DNA of 20,203 bases from Planctomycetota bacterium. Lineage in GTDB: Bacteria; Planctomycetota; UBA1135; GCA-002686595. The notes below the pieces were generated by a model. It was not told where the DNA came from, made no database searches, and saw only the letters and a list, made by a program, of their open reading frames with translations. Below are positions 6,410-14,258 of this stretch, one piece after another. Position 1 is the stretch's first letter, and each line of letters starts with the position of its first letter. Location: the NCBI GenBank assembly GCA_022447405.1, contig JAKVCE010000004.1, positions 10,232 through 30,434 of the forward strand, in the 5' to 3' direction. Both the position numbers and the translations under genes were made by a program.

Positions 6410-7819
6410 TCACCAGGCGTATCCGTTCGAGCCGCCGGGCTCGTCTGGCTCAGCGCTGTCGAACCAGGCGTCCATCAGCTCGAACCAGTTCTCCACCTCG
6501 CCGTTCCCGGGGGTCGCCCCGTCGCTGCACCAGGCGTACTTCCCATAGCCGTCCTCATCCCCTTCGAGCTCCAGCGCGTTGTACCAGCCCATGCGGCTCC
6601 AGTAGGTCTTCCCGCGGCGTGTCTTCGTGTCTCCTTCGGGGAAGATGAGGTAGAGGCCGTGCTCCCCCTCGCTGAAGCCTTTGTAGTGCTTCAGGCCGAA
6701 GGAGCTTGAGACGACCGCCTCCGCGCTCTCTGCCGCGGTCTTCGCGAGCCCGCGGGCCTCCTCGCTGAAGCTCTTGTCCTTGGCGAGGCGCTGACAGAGG
6801 TGCGTGAGGTCGACGTGGGGCATGTCGCGGTTCGCGTTCCGCTCGGGCCAGACGTAGACGAAGGTCGACGCCTCGAGCCCGGAGCCGCGCAGGCGCAGGA
6901 GCTCCTCCTTGGCCTCGTCCTTCCACAGCTGGGTGGCGAGGAGGTCGAGGTCGCGCTTGGCCGCCGAGACCGCGTGGAGGTCGAAGGAGCCCCAAGTCTG
7001 CAGGTCCCGCTCCAAGCCCTCCTCGTCGGAGCGGCCGCCCGTGATCTGATCCTTGAGCTCCTCGACGAGCTTGTCGCCGAAGGCCGCTGCGGTGAGTCCC
7101 TCTTTTCCCTTGGGCCGCTTCTTCAAGCTCGCGCAGATCTCCTCGTAGGGCCACGAGGAGGAGAGCGGGGCTGAGGCGACGAGGTAGTCCGCGCCGAAGG
7201 AGCCCTCCCTGCGCCGCCACTGGTAGGCGTTCTCGACGCCCGCCATCAAGCAGGCGTCGAAGCCGAGGAGATCTACAGAGTCTTCCTCACCCAAGACATC
7301 GGTGAGCTCCGCGGTGAAGAGGATGTCGTCGGTGGTCTCGTCGGGGCAGCTCATGGGCCCCTCGCCGTGGCTCACGCACCAGAGCGCGTAGCGCTCGGCG
7401 GGGTGGGCGCGCTTGCCATAGCGGATGAAGTCGCGCAGGGTCCGCGCGTCTCCTGTGTTGAGGTCGGTCTTCGAGGTCTCTGTGAGGCCTCTGAGCTCAG
7501 GCTCACCGTTGAGCCGCTCGGCCTCCCCGCCGGAGAGTCGGTAGAGGCGCGTGTCCGAGAAGTCCTCGCCGAGCGCGCGCTTGTCTCGGCTGTAGTCCGG
7601 GGAGCGGTCGATCAGGAGCACGACCTCGACGCCCTTCACGCCCTTGAGCCCCTTCCGCATCCTGCGGACGTCGCGCATGAAGGGCTCCTCCCAGTCGTTG
7701 TCGACAGCGGCGTAGATGAGCACGGTCCAGTCCGCAGCCTCTCGCCTCTCCTCCGCGGCGAGCGCAGGGGTCGTGGAGAGGAGCGCGAAGAGAGAGAGCT
7801 GCAGGAGGTGTCTTTTCAT
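6410..7819 (-). CDS. Secreted clostripain-family (C11) cysteine peptidase
   Basis: This 469-aa protein begins with a Sec signal peptide (KRH, hydrophobic 5-17, likely cleavage after ALAA22). The mature part starts with WTVLIYAAVDND (31-42), the usual opening of clostripain-like peptidases (WTvmvYmaaDNd). The predicted catalytic pair is H151 (WCVSHGEG) and C190 (LLGFDACLM), each followed by typical motifs. These enzymes cleave after basic residues or act in self-processing; the target here is unknown. Start ATG 7819 is fixed by the signal peptide. A TAGGAT sequence lies 30 nt upstream on the minus strand, and the ribosome site is weak. It precedes pdxJ-dapA on the same strand with a 58-bp gap, but those genes seem to have their own promoter. 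Confidence 0.82.
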   Translation of the reverse strand: MKRHLLQLSLFALLSTTPALAAEERREAADWTVLIYAAVDNDWEEPFMRDVRRMRKGLKGVKGVEVVLLIDRSPDYSRDKRALGEDFSDTRLYRLSGGEAERLNGEPELRGLTETSKTDLNTGDARTLRDFIRYGKRAHPAERYALWCVSHGEGPMSCPDETTDDILFTAELTDVLGEEDSVDLLGFDACLMAGVENAYQWRRREGSFGADYLVASAPLSSSWPYEEICASLKKRPKGKEGLTAAAFGDKLVEELKDQITGGRSDEEGLERDLQTWGSFDLHAVSAAKRDLDLLATQLWKDEAKEELLRLRGSGLEASTFVYVWPERNANRDMPHVDLTHLCQRLAKDKSFSEEARGLAKTAAESAEAVVSSSFGLKHYKGFSEGEHGLYLIFPEGDTKTRRGKTYWSRMGWYNALELEGDEDGYGKYAWCSDGATPGNGEVENWFELMDAWFDSAEPDEPGGSNGYAW

Positions 7820-7898
7820 GGTGGGCCGTCTCGGGGATGTGACGAGCGCATCCTACTCCAGCGCGCGATGAAGGATGTCAGCATCCCTCTCGAGCCCG

Positions 7899-7904
7899 TA
7901 TTCT
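7899..7904 (+). promoter_or_regulatory. -10-like element of rsmD
   Basis: TATTCT lies 7 nt before the GTG start of rsmD, with no Shine-Dalgarno sequence between. This is the arrangement expected for a leaderless transcript. No clear -35 is visible. Confidence 0.45.
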
Positions 7905-7911
7905 CCCACTC

Positions 7912-8481
7912 GTGCGCATCATCTCAGGAGAGCATCGAGGCCGGCGGATCGCCGCGCCCCCCGGGCGGGGGACGCGCCCGATGCTTGACCGCGTGCGCGA
8001 GGCCGTCTTCTCATCGCTCGGTGAGCTCGTGGAGGGCGCCTGCGTGCTCGACCTCTTCTCCGGCTCAGGCAGCCTCGGCCTCGAGGCCTTGAGCCGCGGC
8101 GCAGAGCGCGCGCGCTTCGTGGAGCAAGGACGCGAAGCCCTCGTCGCGCTCCGAGAGAATGTCGCCTCGCTTGAGGTCACCGAGCGCGCAGAGGTCCTCT
8201 CCTGTGACGCGCTCTCCGAGCGCGCGCGCGCCGCGTCGCCAGGCGCCGACGGGCCTTGGGCTGACCTCGTGCTCCTGGACCCGCCTTATCCGATGATCGA
8301 GGGCGAGGAGCGCGCCGCTGTGTTGGAGCTCATCGAGATCCTGCGGAGAGAGGTCCTCCGCGAGGGCGGCGTGATCGTCCTGCACGCCCCGAAGCGCGCG
8401 CTCAAGGCCGAAGAGTTCGGACCCGGAGGCAGCGCCGAAGAGCGCACCTACGGCAGCACCGCGATCTGGTACTTGAGCTGA
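7912..8481 (+). CDS. rsmD: 16S rRNA (guanine(966)-N2)-methyltransferase
   Basis: RsmD methylates G966 of 16S rRNA in the assembling 30S subunit, using S-adenosylmethionine. The 189-aa length fits the family. The N-terminal MRIISGEHRGRRI, followed by RPMLDRVREAVFSSL, is diagnostic. The SAM-binding motif is DLFSGSGSLGLEALSRGA (47-64) and the catalytic motif is DPPY (123-126). The GTG start at 7912 is fixed by the conserved N-terminus. It ends 10 bp before the convergent DUF454 gene. It is transcribed alone. In many genomes rsmD neighbours coaD, which is not present here. Confidence 0.93.
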   Translation: MRIISGEHRGRRIAAPPGRGTRPMLDRVREAVFSSLGELVEGACVLDLFSGSGSLGLEALSRGAERARFVEQGREALVALRENVASLEVTERAEVLSCDALSERARAASPGADGPWADLVLLDPPYPMIEGEERAAVLELIEILRREVLREGGVIVLHAPKRALKAEEFGPGGSAEERTYGSTAIWYLS

Positions 8482-8491
8482 GCCTCAGCGC

Positions 8492-8920
8492 TCAGTCTTC
8501 GCCGCGGTCTGTTGGGCGGGAGAGGATGAACCAGACGCCGAAGGCGCCGGTGAGGGCGACGAGGACGCGCAGCCAGACCTGCTCGGCGGGGACCCCGAAG
8601 AGGGCGGCGTAGCCCATGAAGAGGCCGGCGAGGCTCGCGGCGACGAGCTTCACTCCCGGGCGCAGACCGTGCCCGGCTCGGTAGCGCACGACCTGCTCGC
8701 CGAAGATCGGGTTCGTGATGACCCAGGTGTAGAAGCGCTCCGAGGAGCGCGCGAAGCAGGCCGCGGCCAAGAGCATGAAGGGGGTCGTCGGCAGGCCCGG
8801 CAGCACCACCCCGACGGAGCCGAGGGCGACGAAGAAGACGCCCAGCGAGAACCACATCCAGCGCGCGAGGGGATTGCGCGAGATCTTGATCTCTGAGGGC
8901 TCGTCTCTCTGTGTGCTCAT
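8492..8920 (-). CDS. DUF454 (YbaN-like) inner-membrane protein
   Basis: This 142-aa membrane protein matches the YbaN/DUF454 family. It has a first hydrophobic segment (about 20-42) running into GVVLPGLPTTPFMLLAAACFARSS. The family hallmark in that stretch is LPxLPTTPF followed by FARSS. The family's W-I-x-x-x-x-x-F-G block follows near residue 66. Two further hydrophobic segments (about 92-110 and 116-132) give three or four membrane passes. The family's function is not known. ATG 8920 has only a weak, distant GGGAG. It is divergent from recN, from which it is separated by about 107 bp, and convergent with rsmD. Confidence 0.85.
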   Translation of the reverse strand: MSTQRDEPSEIKISRNPLARWMWFSLGVFFVALGSVGVVLPGLPTTPFMLLAAACFARSSERFYTWVITNPIFGEQVVRYRAGHGLRPGVKLVAASLAGLFMGYAALFGVPAEQVWLRVLVALTGAFGVWFILSRPTDRGED

Positions 8921-9027
8921 GGGGCTCGGGTCGCTCCCGAGAGTGTGGGCTCCTAGTGAGGGTCTGCGCCACGCAATCTAGGGACTTCGTTGCAACCGGG
9001 GCCTCTGATGTTGATCCTTCCTAGGCT

Positions 9028-10770
9028 GTGTTGGTTGAGCTCTCCATCCGGGACCTCGCGCTGTTCGAGGACACCACCTTCTCCTTCGGGGGAGGGCTGA
9101 ACTGCATCACGGGTGAGACTGGCGCTGGAAAGAGCCTCTTCATCGGCGCCTTGAAGCTCCTCCTCGGTGAGCGCCCCAAGGGCAAGCTCGTCCGCGAGGG
9201 CGCGAGCGAGGCCCGGGTCGAGGGCCTGTTCCAGTTCGGAGCAGAAGAGATCCCGAGGAGGCTCCGCGAGCTCCTCACTGAGCACGCGCCTGAGATCCTC
9301 GAGGAGCTCTCGGGCGATGAAGACCTGGAGCTCGTCCTGGTCCGGCGGCTGCGCGCGGACGGCAAGACTCAGGGGAAGCTGAACGGACAGGTGGTGACCC
9401 AGCGGCTCCTCCGCACGCTCTCCAGCTCCCTCGTAGAGATCCACGGCCAGCACGAGGGGCAGAGCCTCTTCGAGGCGCGCGAGCAGGTCGCCTTGCTCGA
9501 CGCCTACGGGGGACACGACGAGCTCGTCGAGACTTACCGCGCGTTGAGGGCTGAGTGGTCACGCCTCGTCGACGCCCTCACCTCCTTCGAAGAGGGCGCG
9601 CGCAGCCGCACAGACCGCCTCGACCTCGTCCGCTTCCAGTCCAGCGAGCTGGAAGAGGCGGGGCTGTCGGTCGAAGCCGGCCGCGAGCTCGGCGAGGAGC
9701 GCGAGCGCCTGCGCCACGCCGAGGAACTCCTGCGCGAGGTGGGCGGCGCGCTCGAGGGATTGGACGGCGAGGAGGGCTCAGCTATCGCGCGCGTCCACGC
9801 AGGGCTCGCAGCGCTCGAGCGCTGGGAGGTGAAGATCGCAGACCTCAGCGAGCCCGCCGAAGCGCTCCGAGAGGCCTCTCTGCATCTCTCAGAGGCCTCG
9901 GAGTCCTTGGCGCGCTTCGTGGGCGGCGTGGAGGTCTCCCCTGGCCGCCTCGAAGAGGTGGAAGGTCGACTCGCGGGCTACGAGCGCCTCGCCAAGAAGC
10001 ACGGCACGGACCTCCCCGGCCTCGTCGCCCTGCAGGCGCGGCTCGCTGAAGAGCTCGCAGAGCTTGAGGGTGGGGCGGGGAGCACTGAGGAGCTAGAGGC
10101 AGAGCTGCGCGCAGCCTTGGAGCGGATGAGCGAGGCCGCCGCTGCCCTCACGAAGGAGCGTCGTTCGCTCCGGAAGAAGCTCAAGGACTCGGTCGAGGCC
10201 TCCCTCAAGGACCTCGGGCTCGAGCGCGCCGAGTTTGGAGTCTCTGTGGAGGAGCGCGCGCAAGTCACCTCGGACTCACCCAACTCAGGCCCGCAAGGTG
10301 ACCGTCGCTTCGGGCTGGACGGGGCTGATGAGGTCGCCTTCCAGCTAGCGGCGAACCCGGGCGAGGGCCTGAGCCCGCTCTCGGAGGTGGCCTCCGGCGG
10401 CGAGGCGGCGCGCATCCTCCTCGCTCTGCGCGGGGCCTTGGCGGCCAAGCAGACGATCCCGACCCTCATCTTCGACGAGATCGACTCCGGCGTGGGCGGG
10501 CGCGTCGCCCCGCGTGTAGGCGCGCATCTGCGAGCCCTCGGCGAGCACCACCAGATCCTCTGTGTCACACACCTCCCCGCCGTGGCCGCGGCGGCGCACC
10601 GTCACCTCAGGGTGGAGAAGCGTACGGAGGAGGGCCGGACCCGGACCTGGGTCCAGGAGCTGGCGCCAGAGGCGAGGGTCTTTGAGGTCGCTGACATGAT
10701 CAGCGGCGGGGCGGACGCGGACACCGCTCAGGCGGAGGCCCGCAGGCTCCTCCTGGAAGCCGTGGAATGA
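9028..10770 (+). CDS. recN: DNA repair protein RecN
   Basis: RecN is a cytoplasmic SMC-like ATPase that acts at double-strand breaks and supports RecA-mediated repair. The 580-aa protein starts with MLVELSIRDLALFE, typical of RecN, which fixes the GTG start at 9028. Walker A is GETGAGKS (29-36). EIHGQHEGQ near 137-145 is a RecN-specific motif. A Glu/Arg/Leu-rich coiled-coil region covers about 155-400. The ABC signature is SGGE (456-459), and Walker B is TLIFDEIDSG with D483/E484, followed by CVTHLPAVAA. The usual Q of VTHLPQVAA is A here, and SGGEAAR replaces SGGELSR. Both are mild variations. A hairpin follows the stop. No SOS-type operator could be recognised upstream. Confidence 0.94.
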   Translation: MLVELSIRDLALFEDTTFSFGGGLNCITGETGAGKSLFIGALKLLLGERPKGKLVREGASEARVEGLFQFGAEEIPRRLRELLTEHAPEILEELSGDEDLELVLVRRLRADGKTQGKLNGQVVTQRLLRTLSSSLVEIHGQHEGQSLFEAREQVALLDAYGGHDELVETYRALRAEWSRLVDALTSFEEGARSRTDRLDLVRFQSSELEEAGLSVEAGRELGEERERLRHAEELLREVGGALEGLDGEEGSAIARVHAGLAALERWEVKIADLSEPAEALREASLHLSEASESLARFVGGVEVSPGRLEEVEGRLAGYERLAKKHGTDLPGLVALQARLAEELAELEGGAGSTEELEAELRAALERMSEAAAALTKERRSLRKKLKDSVEASLKDLGLERAEFGVSVEERAQVTSDSPNSGPQGDRRFGLDGADEVAFQLAANPGEGLSPLSEVASGGEAARILLALRGALAAKQTIPTLIFDEIDSGVGGRVAPRVGAHLRALGEHHQILCVTHLPAVAAAAHRHLRVEKRTEEGRTRTWVQELAPEARVFEVADMISGGADADTAQAEARRLLLEAVE

Positions 10771-10779
10771 GCCCGGGGA

Positions 10780-10801
10780 GGGAGATCCTGGCAGGATCCC
10801 C
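10780..10801 (+). terminator. Hairpin after recN
   Basis: The stem is GGG-A-GATCCT paired with AGGATC-CCC, loop GGC, beginning 10 nt past the recN stop. There is no T-run. Placement between recN and the proposed manA promoter supports a terminator role. The GATCCT/AGGATC arms are the same as in the palindrome before pdxJ. Confidence 0.45.
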
Positions 10802-10833
10802 GGCTCGATCAGCGCATGGCAGCGATGAGCCCG

Positions 10834-10839
10834 TAAACT
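10834..10839 (+). promoter_or_regulatory. -10-like element of the manA cluster
   Basis: TAAACT lies 9 nt before the manA ATG with no Shine-Dalgarno sequence between. This suggests a leaderless start for the manA-rluB-M16-M16 transcript. No good -35 is seen. Confidence 0.4.
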
Positions 10840-10848
10840 CTCCCGGTC

Positions 10849-11865
10849 ATGAGCGATCCTGACACCGAGCGAGAGAGCATCGCAGAGCCCCTACAGCTGG
10901 ACCGGATCTTCCTGCAGAAGATCTGGGGCGGCCGCGTGCTTGAGGAGACGCCGGGGATCGAGATCGAGCCGGAGGGTCCGATCGGCGAGACTTGGGAGCT
11001 TGTGGATCGTGAGGACAGGGTCTCGGTCATCCGTGGCGGGAGCTTCGGTGGGCGCTCCCTGCGCGGGCTGATGATGTCCTCAGCCGACGCGATCCTAGGA
11101 GAGACCTCTGCGACAGAGAGCGGACACTTCCCGCTCATGATCAAGTACCTGTGCGCGACCAAGCCGCTCTCTGTGCAGGTGCACCCGGACGACAAGGCGG
11201 CGCAGCGCCTCGGCGTCGGCGACGAGGGAAAACACGAGTGCTGGTACGTCCTCGCCGCTGAGCCAGAGAGCTTGATCTACTTGGGCTTGAAGGAGGGCGT
11301 CGACGCGTCCGAGTTTGTCGACGTGGCAGGGACGAGCGCGATCGTGGATCACCTGCAGCCCTTCGAGGTGAGGACAGGTGACTTCATCAATGTGCCCGCA
11401 GGCACGCTCCACTCGATCGGAGAGGGGATCACTCTCGTCGAAGTGCAGAACAACGCAGACGTGACCTTCCGCCTCTATGACTGGGACCGCACCGGGCTGA
11501 ACGGCGAGCCAAGAGAGCTGCACAAGGAGCAGGCGCTGGTCTCCGTAGACTGGGAGGCCCGCCTTGAGGGGCCGACGCGCCCGAACTTCGAGAGCTGCGG
11601 CGGAGGCAACCAGCGGGCGCACCTCATCGAAGCCGAGCAGTTCTCGGTGACCCTCTACGAGCTCGCGAGCTTCGAGGACTTCGACGCCTGTGACCGCGCG
11701 GCGGCGTACGTGCTGATCGAGGGACGCGCCAGGATCGCGAAGGGCGAAGAGCGCTGGTCGATGGAGGGCGGGGACACCTGGCTCTTGCCAGCTTCTTTGG
11801 GCGCTCACCGGGTGATGCCGGAGGGCGAGCAGGCCAAGGTCTTGCGGGTTGAGACGAGGGGGTAA
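10849..11865 (+). CDS. manA: Type I mannose-6-phosphate isomerase
   Basis: This is a zinc-dependent cupin enzyme that interconverts mannose 6-phosphate and fructose 6-phosphate, feeding GDP-mannose and glycan synthesis or mannose use. The 338-aa length matches the short bacterial type I form. Motifs seen are QKIWGG (23-28), GETWEL (46-51), KYLCATKPLSVQVHPDD (99-115, zinc ligands Q110 and H112), the zinc-ligand E130 in GKHECWYV, AGTLHSIG (184-191, H188) and the catalytic-arginine block TFRLYDWDR (206-214, R208). The C-terminal cupin half is less conserved, as is normal. The ATG follows a TAAACT element. The next gene begins 3 bp after the stop, so manA heads an operon. Confidence 0.9.
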   Translation: MSDPDTERESIAEPLQLDRIFLQKIWGGRVLEETPGIEIEPEGPIGETWELVDREDRVSVIRGGSFGGRSLRGLMMSSADAILGETSATESGHFPLMIKYLCATKPLSVQVHPDDKAAQRLGVGDEGKHECWYVLAAEPESLIYLGLKEGVDASEFVDVAGTSAIVDHLQPFEVRTGDFINVPAGTLHSIGEGITLVEVQNNADVTFRLYDWDRTGLNGEPRELHKEQALVSVDWEARLEGPTRPNFESCGGGNQRAHLIEAEQFSVTLYELASFEDFDACDRAAAYVLIEGRARIAKGEERWSMEGGDTWLLPASLGAHRVMPEGEQAKVLRVETRG

Positions 11866-11868
11866 GCC

Positions 11869-12966
11869 ATGAGTCCTGCGAAGAAGAAGCGCTCTGCGAA
11901 GCAGAAGCGTGAGCAGCGAGCGCGCAGCGAAGCCGGCGCGCGCGCACACAGCGCGAGGATCGCTCGAGGTCGGGGGAAGAAGAAGGCTACGACGCGCAGG
12001 AAGGCGCAGGTCGGGAGCGGGCGCCCCGCTGCGCTCAAGGTGAGAGATGACGGCAAGGTGCGCCTGAACAAGTACCTCGCGGACCACGGGATCGCCTCAA
12101 GGCGCAAGTGCGACGAGCTCATCACCAGCGGGATGGTCCTCGTCGACGGTGAGCCGGTCGTCACGCTCGGTACGCGGATCGACCCGACCACGCAGACCGT
12201 GGAGGCGAGCGGGACAGTGCTCAAGCCTGAGGCGGTCCTTGAGAAGCGCTACTACCTCCTCAACAAGCCGAAGGGGGTCGTCTGCACCAACCAGACTCGC
12301 GAGCAGCGGGAGCGCGCCGTGGACCTCGTGAACGACAAGGCCAAGGGCCGCATCTACACGGTCGGGCGCCTCGACGAGGAGAGCGAGGGGCTGATCCTCC
12401 TGACGAACGACGGTGACTTCGCGCACCGGGTGATGCACCCCTCCTTCGGGATCGAGAAGAGCTACCGCGTGAAGCTGCGCGGTCAGCTCGAGGGAGAGGC
12501 GCTAGACCGTGTGCGGGATGGCGTACAGCTCGCCGAAGGCAAGACCGGCGGCGCGCGGGTCACCGTCCGGAAGCGCGGCCGCGACTACACGCACGTCGTG
12601 GTCACCTTGCACGAGGGGATGAACAGGGAGATCCGGCGGGTCTTCGCCAAGGTCGGCTACAAGGTCATGAGCCTCGAGCGCTCTCGCATCGGGAACCTCA
12701 CGGGTCGCGGCCTGCGCTCAGGGTGGTGGCGCAGGTTGAAGCCCACGGAGGTGAAGGACCTGCTCGCTGGAGCGCCGGCCCAAGAGGAGCGGGACACTCA
12801 GCGCAAGAAGAGCAGCGGCAGAGGGGCTGGGAAGGTGAGGGGCGGGAAGACGCGCGTCACCTCGAGCCGCAGGGGCGCCGCGCGACCCTCTGGTGGCTAC
12901 GGCACCAAGAACGCCAAGCCGAAGAAGAAGCACGAGGCGCCGAAGAAGAAGGGGAAGCGGCGATGA
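11869..12966 (+). CDS. RsuA/RluB-family rRNA pseudouridine synthase with long basic tails
   Basis: This enzyme converts specific uridines of rRNA to pseudouridine. An S4 RNA-binding domain begins VRLNKYLADHGIASRRKCDEL (residues 64-84). The catalytic domain contains YYLLNKPKGVVCT (128-140) and the active-site motif GRLDEESEGLILLTNDG with catalytic D169, then EGMNREIRR and LxRxRIG. RluB (23S rRNA, U2605 in Escherichia coli) is the most likely subgroup, but RsuA or RluE/F cannot be excluded. Two Lys/Arg-rich tails, about residues 3-60 and 287-365, flank the core and should be disordered RNA-binding extensions. The ATG follows a GAGGGGG sequence inside the end of manA, and the stop overlaps the next start as ATGA. 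Confidence 0.87.
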   Translation: MSPAKKKRSAKQKREQRARSEAGARAHSARIARGRGKKKATTRRKAQVGSGRPAALKVRDDGKVRLNKYLADHGIASRRKCDELITSGMVLVDGEPVVTLGTRIDPTTQTVEASGTVLKPEAVLEKRYYLLNKPKGVVCTNQTREQRERAVDLVNDKAKGRIYTVGRLDEESEGLILLTNDGDFAHRVMHPSFGIEKSYRVKLRGQLEGEALDRVRDGVQLAEGKTGGARVTVRKRGRDYTHVVVTLHEGMNREIRRVFAKVGYKVMSLERSRIGNLTGRGLRSGWWRRLKPTEVKDLLAGAPAQEERDTQRKKSSGRGAGKVRGGKTRVTSSRRGAARPSGGYGTKNAKPKKKHEAPKKKGKRR

Positions 12967-14258
12967 GCGCACGCTCGACGAAGAGGGCCGAAGCCAAGCC
13001 GATGAAGGCCGGCGCGGTCATCCACGAGCACCGCCTGAAGAATGGGCTGCGCGTGCTCATCGCCGAGCGTCACGACGACCCGGTGGTCGCATCGATGGTC
13101 TTCTATGGGGTCGGTTCGCGCGACGAGGAGGAGGCAGAGGCTGGGGTCTCGCACTTCCTCGAGCACATGATGTTCAAGGGCAGCGCGCGCTTCGGGAAGG
13201 GCGAGGTCGACCGCATCACGACCGTCCTCGGCGGGAGCAACAACGCCTTCACGACGCCGGACCACACCGCCTACTGGTTCGAGCTCGCCTCGGACCGCTG
13301 GGAGGTAGCGCTCGACATCGAGGCCGACCGCATGAAGGGCCTCAACCTCGACACGCGCGAGTTCGACTCTGAGAAGAAGGTCGTCCTCGAGGAGCTCTCC
13401 ATGGGTCGAGATGACCCCTGGCGACGGCTCACGCAGGCGGTGAGCGAGGCCATGTTCAAGCGGCACTCTTACAGGCGACCGGTGATCGGCTACGAGGACG
13501 TCCTGAAGGGGATGAGCGTCGAGACGATGCGGGCGTACTACGAGCGCCACTACCACCCCGGCAACGCGGTCCTCGTGATCTGCGGTGACGTCAACCCGCG
13601 GCGCGCGCTGAAGGCCGCGCGGGAGCGCTTCGGCTCGATCCCCGCTGGCCCCAGGCCGGAGAGCGAGCGCGCTCCCATCACAGAGCCCGCAGGTGAGCAG
13701 CGCGTCACGACGCACTGGGACGACTCGAGCCGCCGGCTGGTGATGGTGTGGCCTACAGCGGTGGTCGGGTCCGATGAGGACTACGCCCTCGACGTCGTGA
13801 CCGCGCTCCTCACTCACGGCCGCCTCTCCCGCCTCCAAGCGCGGCTGGTTCATGATGAGAAGCTCGCCGTGAGCGTCTCCGCAGCGAACGACACCCGGGT
13901 GGACTCCGGAGTCTTCTGGCTCTACGCGGAGTGCGCGGATGGCGTGGACCCCCGCGCGCTCGAGCGCGCGATCGATGACGAGCTCACGCGCTTGGGCAGC
14001 GAGCGGCTGCCCCAGAGCGAGCTCAGGCGGGCGAAGCGGATCCTCGAGGCCTCAGACGCGCACGAGTCAGAGACCGTGAGCGACATCGCTGAGGAGCTCG
14101 GTGAGTTCGCCGTGGACGCGCACTGGCGCCTCGCCGTCGAAGGGGTCGAGCGCAATGAGGCCGTCACGGCCGTCGCCGTCAAAGAGGTGACCTCGCGCTT
14201 CCTCACCCCGTCCCGCCGCGTGATCGGCTGGTCGCTGCCAGAGGGAGAGCGCGTATGA
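12963..14258 (+). CDS. M16 family zinc metallopeptidase, catalytic subunit
   Basis: This 431-aa protein has the inverted zinc motif HFLEH (H64, E67, H68), within GVSHFLEHMMFKGS. The downstream glutamate in VVLEELSM (E143 or E144) is about 75 residues later, as in pitrilysin-type peptidases. The segment NAFTTPDHTAYWFEL is also typical. It has no signal peptide, so it is probably cytoplasmic. I start it at ATG 12963, which overlaps the previous stop as ATGA and has GGGGAAG upstream. A longer frame exists from 12723 but only reads antisense-like sequence inside the preceding gene. It is paired with the inactive homologue that overlaps its stop, and the two should form a heterodimer as in mitochondrial processing peptidase. 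The substrate is unknown. Confidence 0.9.
   Translation: MSARSTKRAEAKPMKAGAVIHEHRLKNGLRVLIAERHDDPVVASMVFYGVGSRDEEEAEAGVSHFLEHMMFKGSARFGKGEVDRITTVLGGSNNAFTTPDHTAYWFELASDRWEVALDIEADRMKGLNLDTREFDSEKKVVLEELSMGRDDPWRRLTQAVSEAMFKRHSYRRPVIGYEDVLKGMSVETMRAYYERHYHPGNAVLVICGDVNPRRALKAARERFGSIPAGPRPESERAPITEPAGEQRVTTHWDDSSRRLVMVWPTAVVGSDEDYALDVVTALLTHGRLSRLQARLVHDEKLAVSVSAANDTRVDSGVFWLYAECADGVDPRALERAIDDELTRLGSERLPQSELRRAKRILEASDAHESETVSDIAEELGEFAVDAHWRLAVEGVERNEAVTAVAVKEVTSRFLTPSRRVIGWSLPEGERV

Noticed and set aside
9022..9027. TAGGCT directly before recN as a leaderless -10
   Set aside because: It abuts the GTG start, so transcription would begin inside the gene; the conserved RecN N-terminus argues against a later start.
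11095..12087. Long minus-strand frame opposite manA and the rluB-like gene
   Set aside because: It crosses two well-supported plus-strand genes, has a composition typical of antisense frames, and has no recognisable domain.
12723..12962. Upstream extension of the catalytic M16 gene
   Set aside because: It lies wholly inside the rluB-like gene and encodes low-complexity sequence; the ATGA overlap at 12963 with a purine-rich site is the natural start.
12897..13853. Long minus-strand frame (318 codons) opposite the M16 gene
   Set aside because: It is a shadow of the M16 coding sequence, rich in Val, Arg, His and Leu, with no motif.
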